A stretch of DNA of 64,000 bases from Novosphingobium rosa NBRC 15208 (GCF_001598555.1 NZ_BCZE01000003.1:1-64000), one strand, 5' to 3'. Shown: positions 43,826-53,482, counted from the stretch's first letter. Notes: a model not told the origin generated them from the sequence alone. Numbers and translations: made by a program.

Positions 43826-45976
43826 ATGATGAAGAGATTGGCGCTGTTGGAGCGCAAGCGCCGACTGGCCTGGGGCACGGCGACACTGGCCGGCGCCGGC
43901 TTGCTGGCCGGGGGCGTGGCCTGGGCCTGCGCCGATTCATCCTGCTACCCGGACTGGCGGCTGAGTCTGGCCTCCTATGACTGCGCCGGGCAGGCCATGC
44001 TGAGCCCGGGCAACGATACACGCGTCAACATGCTCTGGCTGATGCGCAGCCTGAGCGAGACCGCGCCGCGCGGCCCAGCCCCGACCCCCTCCGACGAACG
44101 GCAATTCGGGCAGACCTGGCTCTCATGGAGCGGGCTGCGGGCTGCCCTGTGGCCTGCGCCAGAGGCCAAACCTGCCGAGGATGCCCAGCCCGCCTCTTCC
44201 TGCCAGACCTTCGCCACCGCCGTCCCCGCCTTCAATGAAGCGCTGGCCGCCGACAAGGGCGTGCCGGAGGCCGAGCGCAAGGCTTTGGGTCAATGGCGCG
44301 CCAAAGTGGGCTGCGGCGATGTCGCATGGGACGGCCCTTCCATCGCCAGCCCTGCGGGGCGAGATTATCTGGCCTATCTGAAAGCCTCCCAGGCCTTTTA
44401 CAGCAGCGACTGGGCCGGAGCGCGGCAGGGCTTCGCCCCGCTGGCCCGCTCGAAAAGCCGGTGGATCGCGGAAACCGCCGCCTATATGCCGATCCGCATC
44501 GCGCTGCGCGCCGCCATCGCCGGGGCGGTGGACAAATATGGCGATTTCGCGGGGACGGATAAGGTCGATCCCGCCAGCGTGGCTGCCGCGCGTGAAGCGA
44601 TTGCCACCTATCTCAAGGCCTGGCCGCAGGGGCGCTATGCTGCCTCGGCGACCGGATTGCTGCGCCGCGTGGCGTGGCTGGGCGGCGATGATGCGGGTCT
44701 GGCCCAGACCTATGAACAGATGCTCGCCACCACGCCGGGCGACAGCGAGGCCGCTGCGGACCTCGCCGAAGAAATCGACATCAAGCTGTTCGAACGCCAG
44801 AATGCCGATGCCATCCTCGACAGGCTGAACAACGCGCCGCTGCTGCTGGCCGTGGCCGATTTCAAGCGCATGCGCCGCTTTGATGATGGCACGGCAAGCA
44901 CCAAGGGCGGGTTGCCGGACGGGCAACTGGCGGCCCAGAAGGGGCAATTCGCCCAGCATCCCGATCTCTATGGACTGCTGGAGGCGACCCGCGCCTTTTA
45001 CGCCGGCGACAATCCACGGGGCATTCTCACCATGCTGCCCGATGCGGCGCGGGCGAAAAGCTTCACGCCCGTCGCCTTCAGCCGCCAGATGCTGCGCGGC
45101 ATGGCGCTGGCCAAGGCCCATGATCCCAATGAGGCCGGTTTCTGGCAAGAGCTGCTGACCGGCGCGAGCCCCTTCTACCAGCGCCCGCTGGTGCAGATGG
45201 GGCTGGTGCTGCGCTGGCAGCGCGATGGGAAACTGGCGCAGGTCTTCGCGCCCGGCTCGCCCATCACGGACAGCATGACGCGCGAAATCCTGCTGCAGAC
45301 CATGGCCACTCCGGCGATCCTGCGTGGCAGCGCGCAGGATGCCTCACGGCCCGCGCATGAGCGCGATATCGCCCGCTTCACCTTGCTCTACAAGGATCTG
45401 GCCAAGGGCGCTTATGGCGATTTCGGCGGCGATCTGGCGCTGGTGCCCGCCCATGCTTCCGCCGAGGACCATCTCTGGAATTTCTCGATGCAGGAGACGA
45501 TCCCGGTCGGGCTGTTCAGCAAGGGCAAGTGGGCGGACGGCAACATCGCCTGCGGGCCGCTGAGCCAGACGGCGGCGGCGCTGGCCCGTTCGCCGGTGGA
45601 CCGCAAGGCGCAGCTTTGCCTTGGCGAGTTCTATCGCCTGAACGGTTTTGATGGCTTCTCGCTGTACCGGCCTGACCCCAAGCGCCCCGGGCTGGGCAGC
45701 GGGCCCGAAGGCTTCCCCGGCAGGCTGTTGTCGCGCGGAGAGCTTTACGCGGCGGTGATCGCCGATCCCAAGGCGCTGCCCGATGAACGCGCCTATGCGC
45801 TCTATCGCGCGGTGATGTGCTATGCGCCCTCCGGCTACAATGGGTGCAGCGCCTCGGTGTCGACGAACTCACTGCCGCCAGAGGTGCCCAAGGAGCAGCG
45901 CAAGGCGTGGTACAATGAGCTGAAGCAGCGCTATCCGGCCAGCACATGGGCCAAATCCCTGCGCTATTACTGGTGA
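43826..45976 (+). CDS. Large periplasmic-type protein of unknown function, coupled to DUF3142 gene
   Basis: 716 residues from ATG 43826, with GCAGG 5 bases ahead; ATG 43808 has no ribosome site. A hydrophobic N-terminal segment (about 18-40, LAWGTATLAGAGLLAGGVAWA) is followed by a Cys-containing N-terminal region (CADSSCYPDWRLSLASYDCAGQ, shown by the three Cys in CADSSC and YDCAG). The rest is mostly helical, Ala/Leu-rich and TPR-like. I recognise no catalytic motif. The next gene starts in a GTGA overlap, so the two products are made together and probably form a pair in the periplasm. Confidence 0.7.
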   Translation: MMKRLALLERKRRLAWGTATLAGAGLLAGGVAWACADSSCYPDWRLSLASYDCAGQAMLSPGNDTRVNMLWLMRSLSETAPRGPAPTPSDERQFGQTWLSWSGLRAALWPAPEAKPAEDAQPASSCQTFATAVPAFNEALAADKGVPEAERKALGQWRAKVGCGDVAWDGPSIASPAGRDYLAYLKASQAFYSSDWAGARQGFAPLARSKSRWIAETAAYMPIRIALRAAIAGAVDKYGDFAGTDKVDPASVAAAREAIATYLKAWPQGRYAASATGLLRRVAWLGGDDAGLAQTYEQMLATTPGDSEAAADLAEEIDIKLFERQNADAILDRLNNAPLLLAVADFKRMRRFDDGTASTKGGLPDGQLAAQKGQFAQHPDLYGLLEATRAFYAGDNPRGILTMLPDAARAKSFTPVAFSRQMLRGMALAKAHDPNEAGFWQELLTGASPFYQRPLVQMGLVLRWQRDGKLAQVFAPGSPITDSMTREILLQTMATPAILRGSAQDASRPAHERDIARFTLLYKDLAKGAYGDFGGDLALVPAHASAEDHLWNFSMQETIPVGLFSKGKWADGNIACGPLSQTAAALARSPVDRKAQLCLGEFYRLNGFDGFSLYRPDPKRPGLGSGPEGFPGRLLSRGELYAAVIADPKALPDERAYALYRAVMCYAPSGYNGCSASVSTNSLPPEVPKEQRKAWYNELKQRYPASTWAKSLRYYW

Positions 45977-46704
45977 GACCGAGGCGCTTTTCCAGCGCCC
46001 TGCTGCTGGCGTTCTGCCTGCTGCCGGGCTGTCATCGGCAGCAGAGCGCGGATGGGCCGCCAGTTAAGGCTTCCGCCTATGATGCCTTCTATCTCTGGCC
46101 AGGGGTGCGCCCTGCCGAGAGCCTGCATCCACGCATGTTCTACCTGCTCGACGGCGAGGTGCGGCGAGGCGGCCCGCCCCGGCTGAAGGCGCTGCGCATG
46201 GGCACGCCGCATCTGCCCGATCAGGCACTGTGGCTGGTGGTGCGCGCCGACCGGCTGGACTGGAACGAGGCGACGCGCGCCGCCATCCTGAGCGATCTGG
46301 GAAGCTGGCGGAAGGCGGGCAACACGGTCATTGGCCTGCAGGTGGATTTCGATGCGGCGACCAAGGGCATCGGCCATTATGCCCAATTCCTGCGCGATCT
46401 GCGCCGTCGCCTGCCTCAGGAATACCGCCTCTCGGTCACCGGGCTGATGGACTGGAGCGCGCATGGCGATCCTGCGTCGCTGGCCTCTCTGGCGGGCATT
46501 GTGGATGAGGTGGTGGTCCAGACCTATCAGGGCCGCAGCACCATTCCCGGTTACGAAGACTATTTCCGAAGGATGGAGCATTTCCCCATCCCCTTCCGCG
46601 TCGCTCTGGTGGAGCATGGCGCATGGCAAGCGCCACCCATGCTGGCGCACCATCCCCAATTTCGCGGCTATGTGGTGTTTCTGCTGAAACCGGCCAGCCG
46701 TTAA
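45973..46704 (+). CDS. DUF3142 lipoprotein
   Basis: 243 residues from GTG 45973, which overlaps the previous stop as GTGA; ATG 45946 inside that gene is less likely. A lipobox (FCLLPGC) marks a lipoprotein. The DUF3142 core is visible (SAYDAFYLWPGVRP, LVVRADRLDW, IGLQVDFDAATKGI, VVVQTYQGRS). The fold is likely a TIM-like barrel resembling glycosidases: D in QVDFD and the later VVQTYQG occupy the usual active-site strands. No substrate is assigned. It is partnered with the large unknown protein upstream. Confidence 0.82.
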   Translation: MRPRRFSSALLLAFCLLPGCHRQQSADGPPVKASAYDAFYLWPGVRPAESLHPRMFYLLDGEVRRGGPPRLKALRMGTPHLPDQALWLVVRADRLDWNEATRAAILSDLGSWRKAGNTVIGLQVDFDAATKGIGHYAQFLRDLRRRLPQEYRLSVTGLMDWSAHGDPASLASLAGIVDEVVVQTYQGRSTIPGYEDYFRRMEHFPIPFRVALVEHGAWQAPPMLAHHPQFRGYVVFLLKPASR

Positions 46705-46707
46705 AGA

Positions 46708-46737
46708 GAGGCCGGGCAAACTCTGTCGCCCGGCCTC
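46708..46737. terminator. Bidirectional hairpin between the DUF3142 gene and the TonB-dependent receptor gene
   Basis: GAGGCCGGGC (46708-46717) pairs perfectly with GCCCGGCCTC (46728-46737) around a 10-base loop. It lies between two convergent gene ends. On the minus strand CTCTTTAA follows, which suits termination of the receptor transcript better; on the plus strand no T-run follows. Confidence 0.7.
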
Positions 46738-46760
46738 AGGCAGGTTGGAGCGTTGAAAGA

Positions 46761-49643
46761 TCAGAACTTCTTCGAAACCTCCACCGTCAGGATGCGCCCC
46801 AGAATGTTGTGGGTGTTCAGATCCACCGCCGTGGGCAGCCCGTTCTGCGTGTTCAGGCTGTTGAGCACGATGGGCGGCGCCTTGTCGGTAAAGTTGCGCG
46901 CGCTGATGGTCAGGCGCGTGCCCGCGAACATGCTGGTGCCATCCACCTTCGGCGTGAAGCTGAGGTTGAGATCGAAGGTGGTCCAGGCCGGCACGTTCTG
47001 GTTGGGCAGCTTCACGCCATTCACCGTCGGCGTCTGGTTGTTGAGATAGCCGCCGATGTAATTGGCCGCGATGTTGCCGTTGAAGGCCCCCTTCTCCAGC
47101 CCCAGCGAGAAGCGGCCCCGCTTGCTCACCTGCTCGCCGATGGTGTCGAGCGCATCATACATCGGCGCGCCGGGCAGCAGATTGCGCTTGAGCTTGAGAA
47201 TATCGGTGAAAGCGCCATCCACACTGACAATCGCGAAGTTCAAGTCATGCCGATAGTTCAGCGTGAAATCGAGCCCGCTCTGCTCCACCCGGCCAAGGTT
47301 CAGCGTGGCGGCATTGAGGATGCCCACCAGCTGGCAGTCATTCGCCGTGGTCGGAGGGTAGCTGCCCGGCGCGTTGAGATAAGGCAGATAGGCCGGATTG
47401 TAGGTGGCATATTGCGGCGTCCCCGGATTGCCATTCACCGAGCCGTTCACGCAGCCCGCAGGCTGCGGCGCCACGGTGAAGAAGTTCTTGTAAAGCGCGT
47501 AATTGGCCGGGCTCGACAGGGCGATGGCCGAATTGGGCAAGGTCGCGATACGGTCACGATAGTTCACGCTGTAGAAGGTGACGCCGAACTTCAGCCCCGG
47601 AATGTAATGCGGCGCATAATCCGCCCCCAGCGAGAAGACATTGGCCCGCTCGGGCTTCAGAGGCGTGAAGCGGAAAGTGGAAACCAGCACCAGCGAGGTG
47701 CCGTTCGAGGTGTTGCTCACCGGAATGGTGGGGTCGTTCAGATTGTTGGCGATAAAGGTGCGGTTGGCCGCGCCCACCACATTGAAGCTCGATTCTGCCA
47801 GCGTCGGCGCGCGGAAGGATGTGCCGTAGGAGCCGCGCAACTGCAGGTCGTCGATGGGCTTCCAGGTCAGGCCGAACTTGGGGTTCAGCGTCGAGCCGAA
47901 ATCGGAATATTTGTCGTAACGCACCGCGCCCGACAGATCGAGCCGCCGGAAACCGGGGATCGCATTGTCCGGCCCGAAAATCGGCACATAGGCCTCGCCG
48001 AACAGCGAATAGACGTTGCGATGGGTGGAGGTGTAGCGGAAGGTCGTCAGCGTGGTGGTGGGGTTGAGCGTGTAGTCGGATTCCTGCTGGTAGTAGGTGC
48101 GCGTCCATTCGCCGCCGATGGCGATGCGCACCTTGCCGCCGGGCAGGCGGAACAGGCTGCCGTCGATCTTGGGCAGGAAGTCATACATCTCATTGTGGCT
48201 GTTCTGGATGAACACGCCGAAGATGCCATTGGCCCCCGCCTGAGTGCCCTGCTGATAGGGGTTGAACAGGGAGGCGGTCGTCGGTCCGGCGATGGTGCTG
48301 GTGAGGATGGTGTTGGGCTGGGGCTGGCACACCGCGCAGCCCGTCGAGGTGCCCATCCCGCCCGAAGCGGTGAAGCGCAGATCGCCCACCAGCCCGAGGT
48401 GATAGTCGAAGAGCACGTTACGCGTGTTCTCGAAATCATGGCGGTCCAGCGCGCGGCCCGGATTGTTGAGGCGGAAATTGTAGACCACCGATTCACTGCC
48501 GGTGCCCAGCCCCGCCACATAGTATGGGCTGGTGGAAGGAATGGCGACGGCGATGTTCTGGAACGCCCCGTCGCCCCCGCCGATGGCATCATTGGTGCGG
48601 CGGTTGAACATGCCGGTCAGCGTCAGATCGCCATAGGTGCCGAAATCCTGCTGGGCGCGCACCACCACGCTGTATTGCGCGCGGCCCGTGTAGTAATCGG
48701 CGTAATCCGACAGATCGGTCAGCTGCGGATTGCCCTTGAGCGCCAGCACCTCCGCCGTGGTCGGCGTGCGGCCATTGAGGTTGGCGGGCAGGCCATAGAT
48801 CGTGTTGCCCACGATCAGCGCGCCATTCGGGCCCACCGAATTGAAGACCGTGCCCTGCAAGCGGCTGTCGAGCCCGCCATAGCGGCTCAGATCGGCGCGC
48901 AACTGCGGGATCGTTCCCTGAATGACCGGCGTGTTGCCCTTGTAGCTGGCCGCCACCACAATGCCGCCGCCATCCCATTTGCGCCCGAACACGCCATCGA
49001 CAGCCTGCTCGTCATAGATGGTGTGGGTGTAGTGATAGGTCAGCTCCGCGCCATTGAAGGGGCGGCGGAAGATGTAATTGACCACGCCCGCCACCGCATC
49101 CGAACCATAGACCGCCGAGGCGCCATCGGTGACGACCTCGACCCGCTCGATGGCGCCGAAGGGGATCGTGTTGGGATCGGGGATCAGGTTCTGTACGCCC
49201 TGCGTGACGGTGCGGTGCCCGTCGAACAGCAGCAGCGTGGCGTTGTTGCCAAGGCCGCGCAGATTGACGCCGCCCGAGCGCCCGCCGGTGTTGGCCAGCG
49301 TCGTGCCCTGCGAGGAGCCCTGCGGCATGTTCGAGATCAGCGATCCGGCATCGCGCACGCCGGATTGCACGATGTTCTCCCGCCCTATGTTGACTGTGGC
49401 CGACCCCACCGGCGCCACGCCGCGAATGGCGGTGCCGGTCACCACGATCTCGCGGTTCTGCTGCTCGGCATCGGCGGGGGCGGTGTTGGCGCTGGCGGGC
49501 AGGCCTGCGGAAGGCGCGGCAACCGGGGGCGTTTCAGACCGGGCGGCATCGGCCTGCGCCCGCGCCGCGCCCGGCACCGCCAAAACCGAAACAACGGCAA
49601 GAACCGATGCCCCCCAGATCATGCTGGAACCCTTGATCGACAT
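46761..49643 (-). CDS. TonB-dependent outer membrane receptor
   Basis: 960 residues from ATG 49643, with GGGAG ahead. A signal peptide (ending PGAARAQA) and a Pro/Ala linker precede a TonB-box-like REIVVTGTAI. The plug (DAGSLISNMPQGSSQGTT; VNLRGLGNNATLLLFDGHR, recognised by LRGLGNNATLLLFDG) is followed by a 22-strand-type barrel with a C-terminal VSKKF aromatic end. This Asn/Thr-rich type with a SusC-like GxGNNAT plug is common in sphingomonads and imports oligosaccharides, siderophores or other large solutes. The TonB gene lies at 52.3 kb. The 370-base upstream region has a palindrome but no Fur-like box. Confidence 0.9.
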   Translation of the reverse strand: MSIKGSSMIWGASVLAVVSVLAVPGAARAQADAARSETPPVAAPSAGLPASANTAPADAEQQNREIVVTGTAIRGVAPVGSATVNIGRENIVQSGVRDAGSLISNMPQGSSQGTTLANTGGRSGGVNLRGLGNNATLLLFDGHRTVTQGVQNLIPDPNTIPFGAIERVEVVTDGASAVYGSDAVAGVVNYIFRRPFNGAELTYHYTHTIYDEQAVDGVFGRKWDGGGIVVAASYKGNTPVIQGTIPQLRADLSRYGGLDSRLQGTVFNSVGPNGALIVGNTIYGLPANLNGRTPTTAEVLALKGNPQLTDLSDYADYYTGRAQYSVVVRAQQDFGTYGDLTLTGMFNRRTNDAIGGGDGAFQNIAVAIPSTSPYYVAGLGTGSESVVYNFRLNNPGRALDRHDFENTRNVLFDYHLGLVGDLRFTASGGMGTSTGCAVCQPQPNTILTSTIAGPTTASLFNPYQQGTQAGANGIFGVFIQNSHNEMYDFLPKIDGSLFRLPGGKVRIAIGGEWTRTYYQQESDYTLNPTTTLTTFRYTSTHRNVYSLFGEAYVPIFGPDNAIPGFRRLDLSGAVRYDKYSDFGSTLNPKFGLTWKPIDDLQLRGSYGTSFRAPTLAESSFNVVGAANRTFIANNLNDPTIPVSNTSNGTSLVLVSTFRFTPLKPERANVFSLGADYAPHYIPGLKFGVTFYSVNYRDRIATLPNSAIALSSPANYALYKNFFTVAPQPAGCVNGSVNGNPGTPQYATYNPAYLPYLNAPGSYPPTTANDCQLVGILNAATLNLGRVEQSGLDFTLNYRHDLNFAIVSVDGAFTDILKLKRNLLPGAPMYDALDTIGEQVSKRGRFSLGLEKGAFNGNIAANYIGGYLNNQTPTVNGVKLPNQNVPAWTTFDLNLSFTPKVDGTSMFAGTRLTISARNFTDKAPPIVLNSLNTQNGLPTAVDLNTHNILGRILTVEVSKKF

Positions 49644-49768
49644 GGTCTCACTCCCCCTTTGGCAGGATCGCTGACCGCTTGATCGAGAGTGCCCCTCGCC
49701 CGGTCGCGCCTGTTTGGCTGTTGGCCTTTATCCTAGCCGCCAAATTCACCCAGACCATGCCCCAGTGA

Positions 49769-49793
49769 CTTGAACCACCCGGGCCAGTTCAAG
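49769..49793. promoter_or_regulatory. Inverted repeat between the receptor gene and the divergent small ORF
   Basis: CTTGAAC (49769-49775) and GTTCAAG (49787-49793) are perfect complements separated by 11 bases, 126 bases before the receptor ATG and 31 bases before the 63-codon ORF. It has the look of a dimeric repressor site. The rest of 49644-49823 shows no other clear feature. Confidence 0.4.
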
Positions 49794-49823
49794 CATTGTT
49801 CTTCATTTTCATGAGGTTGATCG

Positions 49824-50015
49824 ATGGATGTTCACTTCCAGCCAGAGAACTTGTACATCACCAGTCCATCCGGAGGCGGCCAGCGCGCCATCGCCTCCAC
49901 CGATCGCAGCAAGAGGGGCCGGCAAGAAAATCTTCATCTTTTTGCCATCCCTTCGCGCTACCCGAATGCAGCAGTTTTGCCGGCCACCACAGCAGGGGAA
50001 ATGACAAGACTATGA
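49824..50015 (+). CDS. Possible small ORF (63 codons) coupled to the hydrolase gene
   Basis: A GAGG site lies 7 bases before ATG 49824, and the TGA at 50013-50015 overlaps the hydrolase ATG at 50012 (ATGA). The 63-residue product (MDVHFQPENLYITSPSGGGQ at the start) resembles nothing I know. Third codon positions are less G/C-rich than in neighbouring genes, which argues against a conserved protein. It may be a leader that couples translation of the hydrolase, or it may be chance. Confidence 0.35.
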   Translation: MDVHFQPENLYITSPSGGGQRAIASTDRSKRGRQENLHLFAIPSRYPNAAVLPATTAGEMTRL

Positions 50016-50866
50016 GCATCTTGCGTCGCTTGACGGGCTCGCGCCCGGCGCCCCAAGCCAGTGCGTTGCAGCTTGATGGCCCGCTTGCGCAGCGGCACCG
50101 CCTGCGCGTGGTGGGCGAAGGGCCCGACCTGCTGGTTTTTTCCCACGGGCTGGGCACGGATCAGACCATCTGGAACCCCATTCTGGAGGGCCTGCCGGAC
50201 CGCTATCGCGCCGTGCTGTTCGACCTGCCCGGCGCCGGGCCGCTGCTGCCCGATGATTTCGATCCCAAGGCCTATGACACGCTCGACCGCTTTGCCGAGG
50301 ATCTGCTGGCGCTTTTTGCAGAGGTGGGGATCACCCGCTGCCGCTATGTCGGCCATTCGGTGTCCGGCATGATCGGCGCGCTGGCCGCGATCAAGGCGCC
50401 CGATCTGTTCGAGCAACTGGTCTTCCTCAATGCCTCACCGCATTACCTCAACGACAATGACTATGTCGGCGGTTTCGAGCCGGAGGATATCGAGGGGCTG
50501 CTCCTGCGCATGTCGGGCCATTACGAAGGCTGGGTGACCGGTTTCGCCCCGCTGGCCATCGCCTCCGACCTGCCCGAGGCGATCCGCGAGTTCACCGCCG
50601 GCCTGCTGGCCATGCGCCCGGATGTGACGATCCAGATCGCGCGCACCATCTTCCTCTCGGATGTACGATCGAGGCTGGGCAAGCTGAAGGTGCCCACCGT
50701 GCTGATCCACTCCCATGGCGATATCGTGGTGCCCGATGCGGTGGCGCATTATCTCAGCCGCGCGATCAAGACCAGCCGGCTGGTGTGGATCGCGGCGCGC
50801 GGACACCTGCCGCATCTCTCCGCGCCCGAAGAGATACGGCGGGTGCTGCACGTTCACCTGAGCTGA
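50012..50866 (+). CDS. RsbQ-like alpha/beta hydrolase
   Basis: 284 residues from ATG 50012; the frame extends to 49796 without support. The alpha/beta-hydrolase triad is readable: Ser in GHSVSGMIG, Asp in SHGDIVVP and His in RGHLPHLS. The GHSVSG elbow and the LLVFSHGLGTDQTIW oxyanion region match the RsbQ/KAI2/D14 group, small hydrolases that act in signalling by binding or cleaving a lactone-like ligand. In Bacillus RsbQ needs the phosphatase RsbP; no such gene is present here. Its own substrate is unknown. It converges on the PLP-enzyme gene. Confidence 0.82.
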   Translation: MSILRRLTGSRPAPQASALQLDGPLAQRHRLRVVGEGPDLLVFSHGLGTDQTIWNPILEGLPDRYRAVLFDLPGAGPLLPDDFDPKAYDTLDRFAEDLLALFAEVGITRCRYVGHSVSGMIGALAAIKAPDLFEQLVFLNASPHYLNDNDYVGGFEPEDIEGLLLRMSGHYEGWVTGFAPLAIASDLPEAIREFTAGLLAMRPDVTIQIARTIFLSDVRSRLGKLKVPTVLIHSHGDIVVPDAVAHYLSRAIKTSRLVWIAARGHLPHLSAPEEIRRVLHVHLS

Positions 50867-50875
50867 AACGCGCGG

Positions 50876-52159
50876 CTAGGCCGCCTCCAGCGCCTGAGCC
50901 AGATCAGCGATGATATCGTCGGGATGCTCGATGCCGATCGACAGGCGCACAGTGGAAGCCAGCACCCCCATCCGTTCACGCATCTCCAGCGGCACGCCGG
51001 AATGGGTGTTGGTGGCCGGATGGCTGGCGAGGCTTTCCGTGCCGCCAAGGCTCACCGCCAGCTTGAAGATCTGCAGCGCGTTGAGGAAACGGAAGGCCGC
51101 CTCCAGCCCGCCCGCAATGTCGAAGGAGAAGGTCGATCCCGCCCCGCTGCATTGCGCGGCATAGGTGCGTTGCGCAGGCGAGCCTTCGGGAAAGAAGGCC
51201 GGATAGGCCACACGCTCGACCTTGGGATGATCCCTCAGGAAAGCGGCGACAGCGGTGGCATTGGCGTTGGCCCGCTCCATCCTCAGGCCCAAAGTTTCCA
51301 GCGAGCGGCTGAGCATCCAGCAGCTGTGCGGATCGAGATGGGTGCCGAAAGCGCCACGCAGCATGCGGATCTCGCCGATCACCTTTGCGGAGCCCAGCGC
51401 CGCCCCCGCCACCAGATCGCTATGCCCGCCGACATATTTGGTGAGCGAGTACAGCGAGATATCCGCCCCATGCCGCAAGGGATGCTGAAACACCGGCCCC
51501 AGCAGCGTGTTGTCCACCGCCAGCAAGGCGCGGCTGCCCTGCTGCTTTTCCAGCTCGTCACAGATGCGGCGGATCATCGCGATATCGACGAGGCTGTTGG
51601 TGGGATTGGCCGGGGTTTCCACCAGCACCATCGACACCCGGCCCAGAGCGGCGGCCTGCTGCGCCGCAGCCCGCACCGCCTCCTCGCTCAGCCCATCGGC
51701 AAAGCCCACGGCCTTGATCCCGAAGTTGGCGAAGGTTTTGGCCAGCAGCGTTTCGGTGCCGCCATAGAGCGGCTGCGAATGCAGGATCACATCGCCCGGG
51801 CGCACGAAAGCCAGCAGCGCCGTGGTGATCGCCGCCATGCCGGAGGAAAAGACCAAACCCGCCTCGGCCCCCTCATGGATGGCGAGGCGATCCTCGACGA
51901 TCTCGGCATTGGGGTGGTTGAAGCGCGAATAGACAAGGCCCCGCCCCTGCCCCGCAGGAGGCTCCTTGCGGCCGGAGGCATAGTCGAAGAAATCGCGGCC
52001 ATCCTCGGCGGTCGGGAACACGAAGGTGGAGGTGAGGAACACCGGCGGCTTGACCGCCCCTTCCGAAAGCGCCGGATCATAGCCGTAATTGAGCATCTGC
52101 GTTTCAGGATGCAGCTGATGGCTGCCGATATGGGTCTTGCTGTCACGGGGCGCGGTCAT
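50876..52159 (-). CDS. Cystathionine gamma-synthase/lyase family PLP enzyme
   Basis: 427 residues from ATG 52159, with GAGGAGAACCCGG ahead. The PLP Lys lies in [11 protein letters not shown]. Other family marks are [45 protein letters not shown] and [13 protein letters not shown]. The family covers cystathionine synthases and lyases, methionine gamma-lyase and O-acetylhomoserine sulfhydrylase, and sequence alone does not separate them here. It acts in the cytoplasm in sulfur amino acid metabolism. The 171-base upstream region shows no riboswitch-like structure I can recognise. Confidence 0.87.
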   Translation of the reverse strand: MTAPRDSKTHIGSHQLHPETQMLNYGYDPALSEGAVKPPVFLTSTFVFPTAEDGRDFFDYASGRKEPPAGQGRGLVYSRFNHPNAEIVEDRLAIHEGAEAGLVFSSGMAAITTALLAFVRPGDVILHSQPLYGGTETLLAKTFANFGIKAVGFADGLSEEAVRAAAQQAAALGRVSMVLVETPANPTNSLVDIAMIRRICDELEKQQGSRALLAVDNTLLGPVFQHPLRHGADISLYSLTKYVGGHSDLVAGAALGSAKVIGEIRMLRGAFGTHLDPHSCWMLSRSLETLGLRMERANANATAVAAFLRDHPKVERVAYPAFFPEGSPAQRTYAAQCSGAGSTFSFDIAGGLEAAFRFLNALQIFKLAVSLGGTESLASHPATNTHSGVPLEMRERMGVLASTVRLSIGIEHPDDIIADLAQALEAA

Positions 52160-52330
52160 CCGGGTTCTCCTCGATCACGGGCTTTTTGTCATCCGTCTCC
52201 GGGGGCGAGCGTAACAGCAATCGCGCAGCAGGTTGTGGCGAAAATTTCCCTGTTTTGGAAAGAAGTTACCCCACGGAACAACCCAGCGTAAGAATACGAC
52301 AGCCTATGAGACAATCCGAGTCGGCTCTGC

Positions 52331-53134
52331 TCAGCGGATGTAGAACTCGACCGGCACAACCAGTTCGATGGTTTCGCCCGGCCTGTCCTCGGGCGGCCTG
52401 GGCAGCGGCTGCGCGCGTTTGGGCAGGCTCAGCGCCTCGCGGTCAAGATCGGGGACGCCGCTGGACCGCTCGAGGCTGACCGACAGCACCTTGCCCTGAC
52501 GGTCCATCACGAAGCGGATATAAGGCACGCCCTGCTGATGGCGGGCCATCGCGCCCATGGGATAATGGCGCTTTTTGCTGAGCTGCATCAGCACGCGGCC
52601 TTCCCATGTATCCGGCCCGTTGCTGGCGATGCGGGGAGCCGGCGGCGCGGGGGTAGTTTTGGGCGCGGCGGTATCGGGCTCCTTCGGGGCGGGCTCGGCC
52701 TGCCTGGGGACGATCACCGGCACCGGGGCGACAACCGGCGAAATCGAGACCTTCATCGGCGGCAGCGGATCGACCTGCACCGGCTGCCGGATCGCCACCT
52801 TCTTCTCGACCGGTCTGGGCGAATCCTTCGCCTTGGGCGGCGTTTCGGGGGGCGAGGCAGGGGCCTGCGCGTTCATCACCGTCAGCGCCTGAGGCGGCGC
52901 AGGTTTCACAAACGACACCGAGATCGAAAGCAGCAAAACCCCCGCCACCACGCCATAGATCGAGGCCGTGGCGGCAAGGCTTTTCCAGCGGCCGCCCGCA
53001 GCGCCATAATCGCGGCGCGGGGCGGGCGTGTAGCAGATCTCCGAGGCAGCAAGGCGCGGGATCTCCGGCACGCCGAGACGGTCGGCCATCAGCAGATCGT
53101 CGATACGGCGCAATCCGGAAGCAGAAGAAGTCAT
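52331..53134 (-). CDS. tonB: TonB energy-transducing protein
   Basis: 267 residues from ATG 53134; ATG 53170 and an upstream start at 53194 are possible. A cytoplasmic N-terminus of about 57 residues leads into one membrane helix (ATASIYGVVAGVLLLSISVSF), abbreviated to its core VVAGVLLLSISV. A Pro/Lys-rich spacer (SPPETPPKAKDSPRPVEKK) follows, then the TonB C-terminal domain (WEGRVLMQLSKKRHYP; FVMDRQGKVLSVSLERSSG; LDREALSLPKRAQPLPRPP). It passes inner-membrane energy to TonB-dependent receptors, two of which are in this window. No exbB/exbD is present beside it. The cytoplasmic extension is longer than in E. coli TonB. Confidence 0.87.
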   Translation of the reverse strand: MTSSASGLRRIDDLLMADRLGVPEIPRLAASEICYTPAPRRDYGAAGGRWKSLAATASIYGVVAGVLLLSISVSFVKPAPPQALTVMNAQAPASPPETPPKAKDSPRPVEKKVAIRQPVQVDPLPPMKVSISPVVAPVPVIVPRQAEPAPKEPDTAAPKTTPAPPAPRIASNGPDTWEGRVLMQLSKKRHYPMGAMARHQQGVPYIRFVMDRQGKVLSVSLERSSGVPDLDREALSLPKRAQPLPRPPEDRPGETIELVVPVEFYIR

Positions 53135-53249
53135 CACAGCACGTCCACCAAGGCCCGACCCGCGCGGCATATCAGAAATGAGACCGCCTCGCATTAGCCA
53201 TTCAACAAGGAGACGTTTGAGCGGCTGGAATTTTCAAGGAAGTGAGGAA

Positions 53250-53440
53250 AAAATCATGCGAGGGTCATCACCCTCGTGCTCCCTTTACTGTCCGCGTCGC
53301 GCATCGGGTTCGGCGGCAGAGCAACGTCGCAGCGCCGCAGGCAGGGCTTGCGGCGGGGCGCGACGATGCGGCACGAGGGCCTGGAGAGATACGACCAACA
53401 AAGGAGACCCCTCGCATCTTTCCTAAGGTCTCCTATCTCT
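53250..53440. repeat. Intergenic hairpin element, copy B
   Basis: The hairpin CGAGGGT (53259-53265) / ACCCTCG (53270-53276) is followed by GCTCCCTTTA-TGTC and AGCGCCGCAGGC (53331-53342), both shared with copy C at 63.2 kb. Near the other end a second dyad GGAGACC/GGTCTCC (53403-53409, 53427-53433) surrounds CCTCGCATCTTTCC, a worn version of the hairpin tail. The 53135-53482 stretch otherwise holds only the divergent promoters of tonB and the mannosidase gene; small reading frames inside it follow the repeat and are not supported. Confidence 0.75.
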
Positions 53441-53482
53441 TACTGAAACAGCAATACCCCTGATTCAAGGCACACGCGATCG

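Noticed and set aside
46623..49682. 1019-codon open frame antisense to the second TonB-dependent receptor
   Set aside because: Same composition artefact, and it runs over the terminator and the DUF3142 gene end.
53178..53426. 82-codon ORF between tonB and the mannosidase
   Set aside because: It follows the repeat element, has no ribosome site and no recognisable product.
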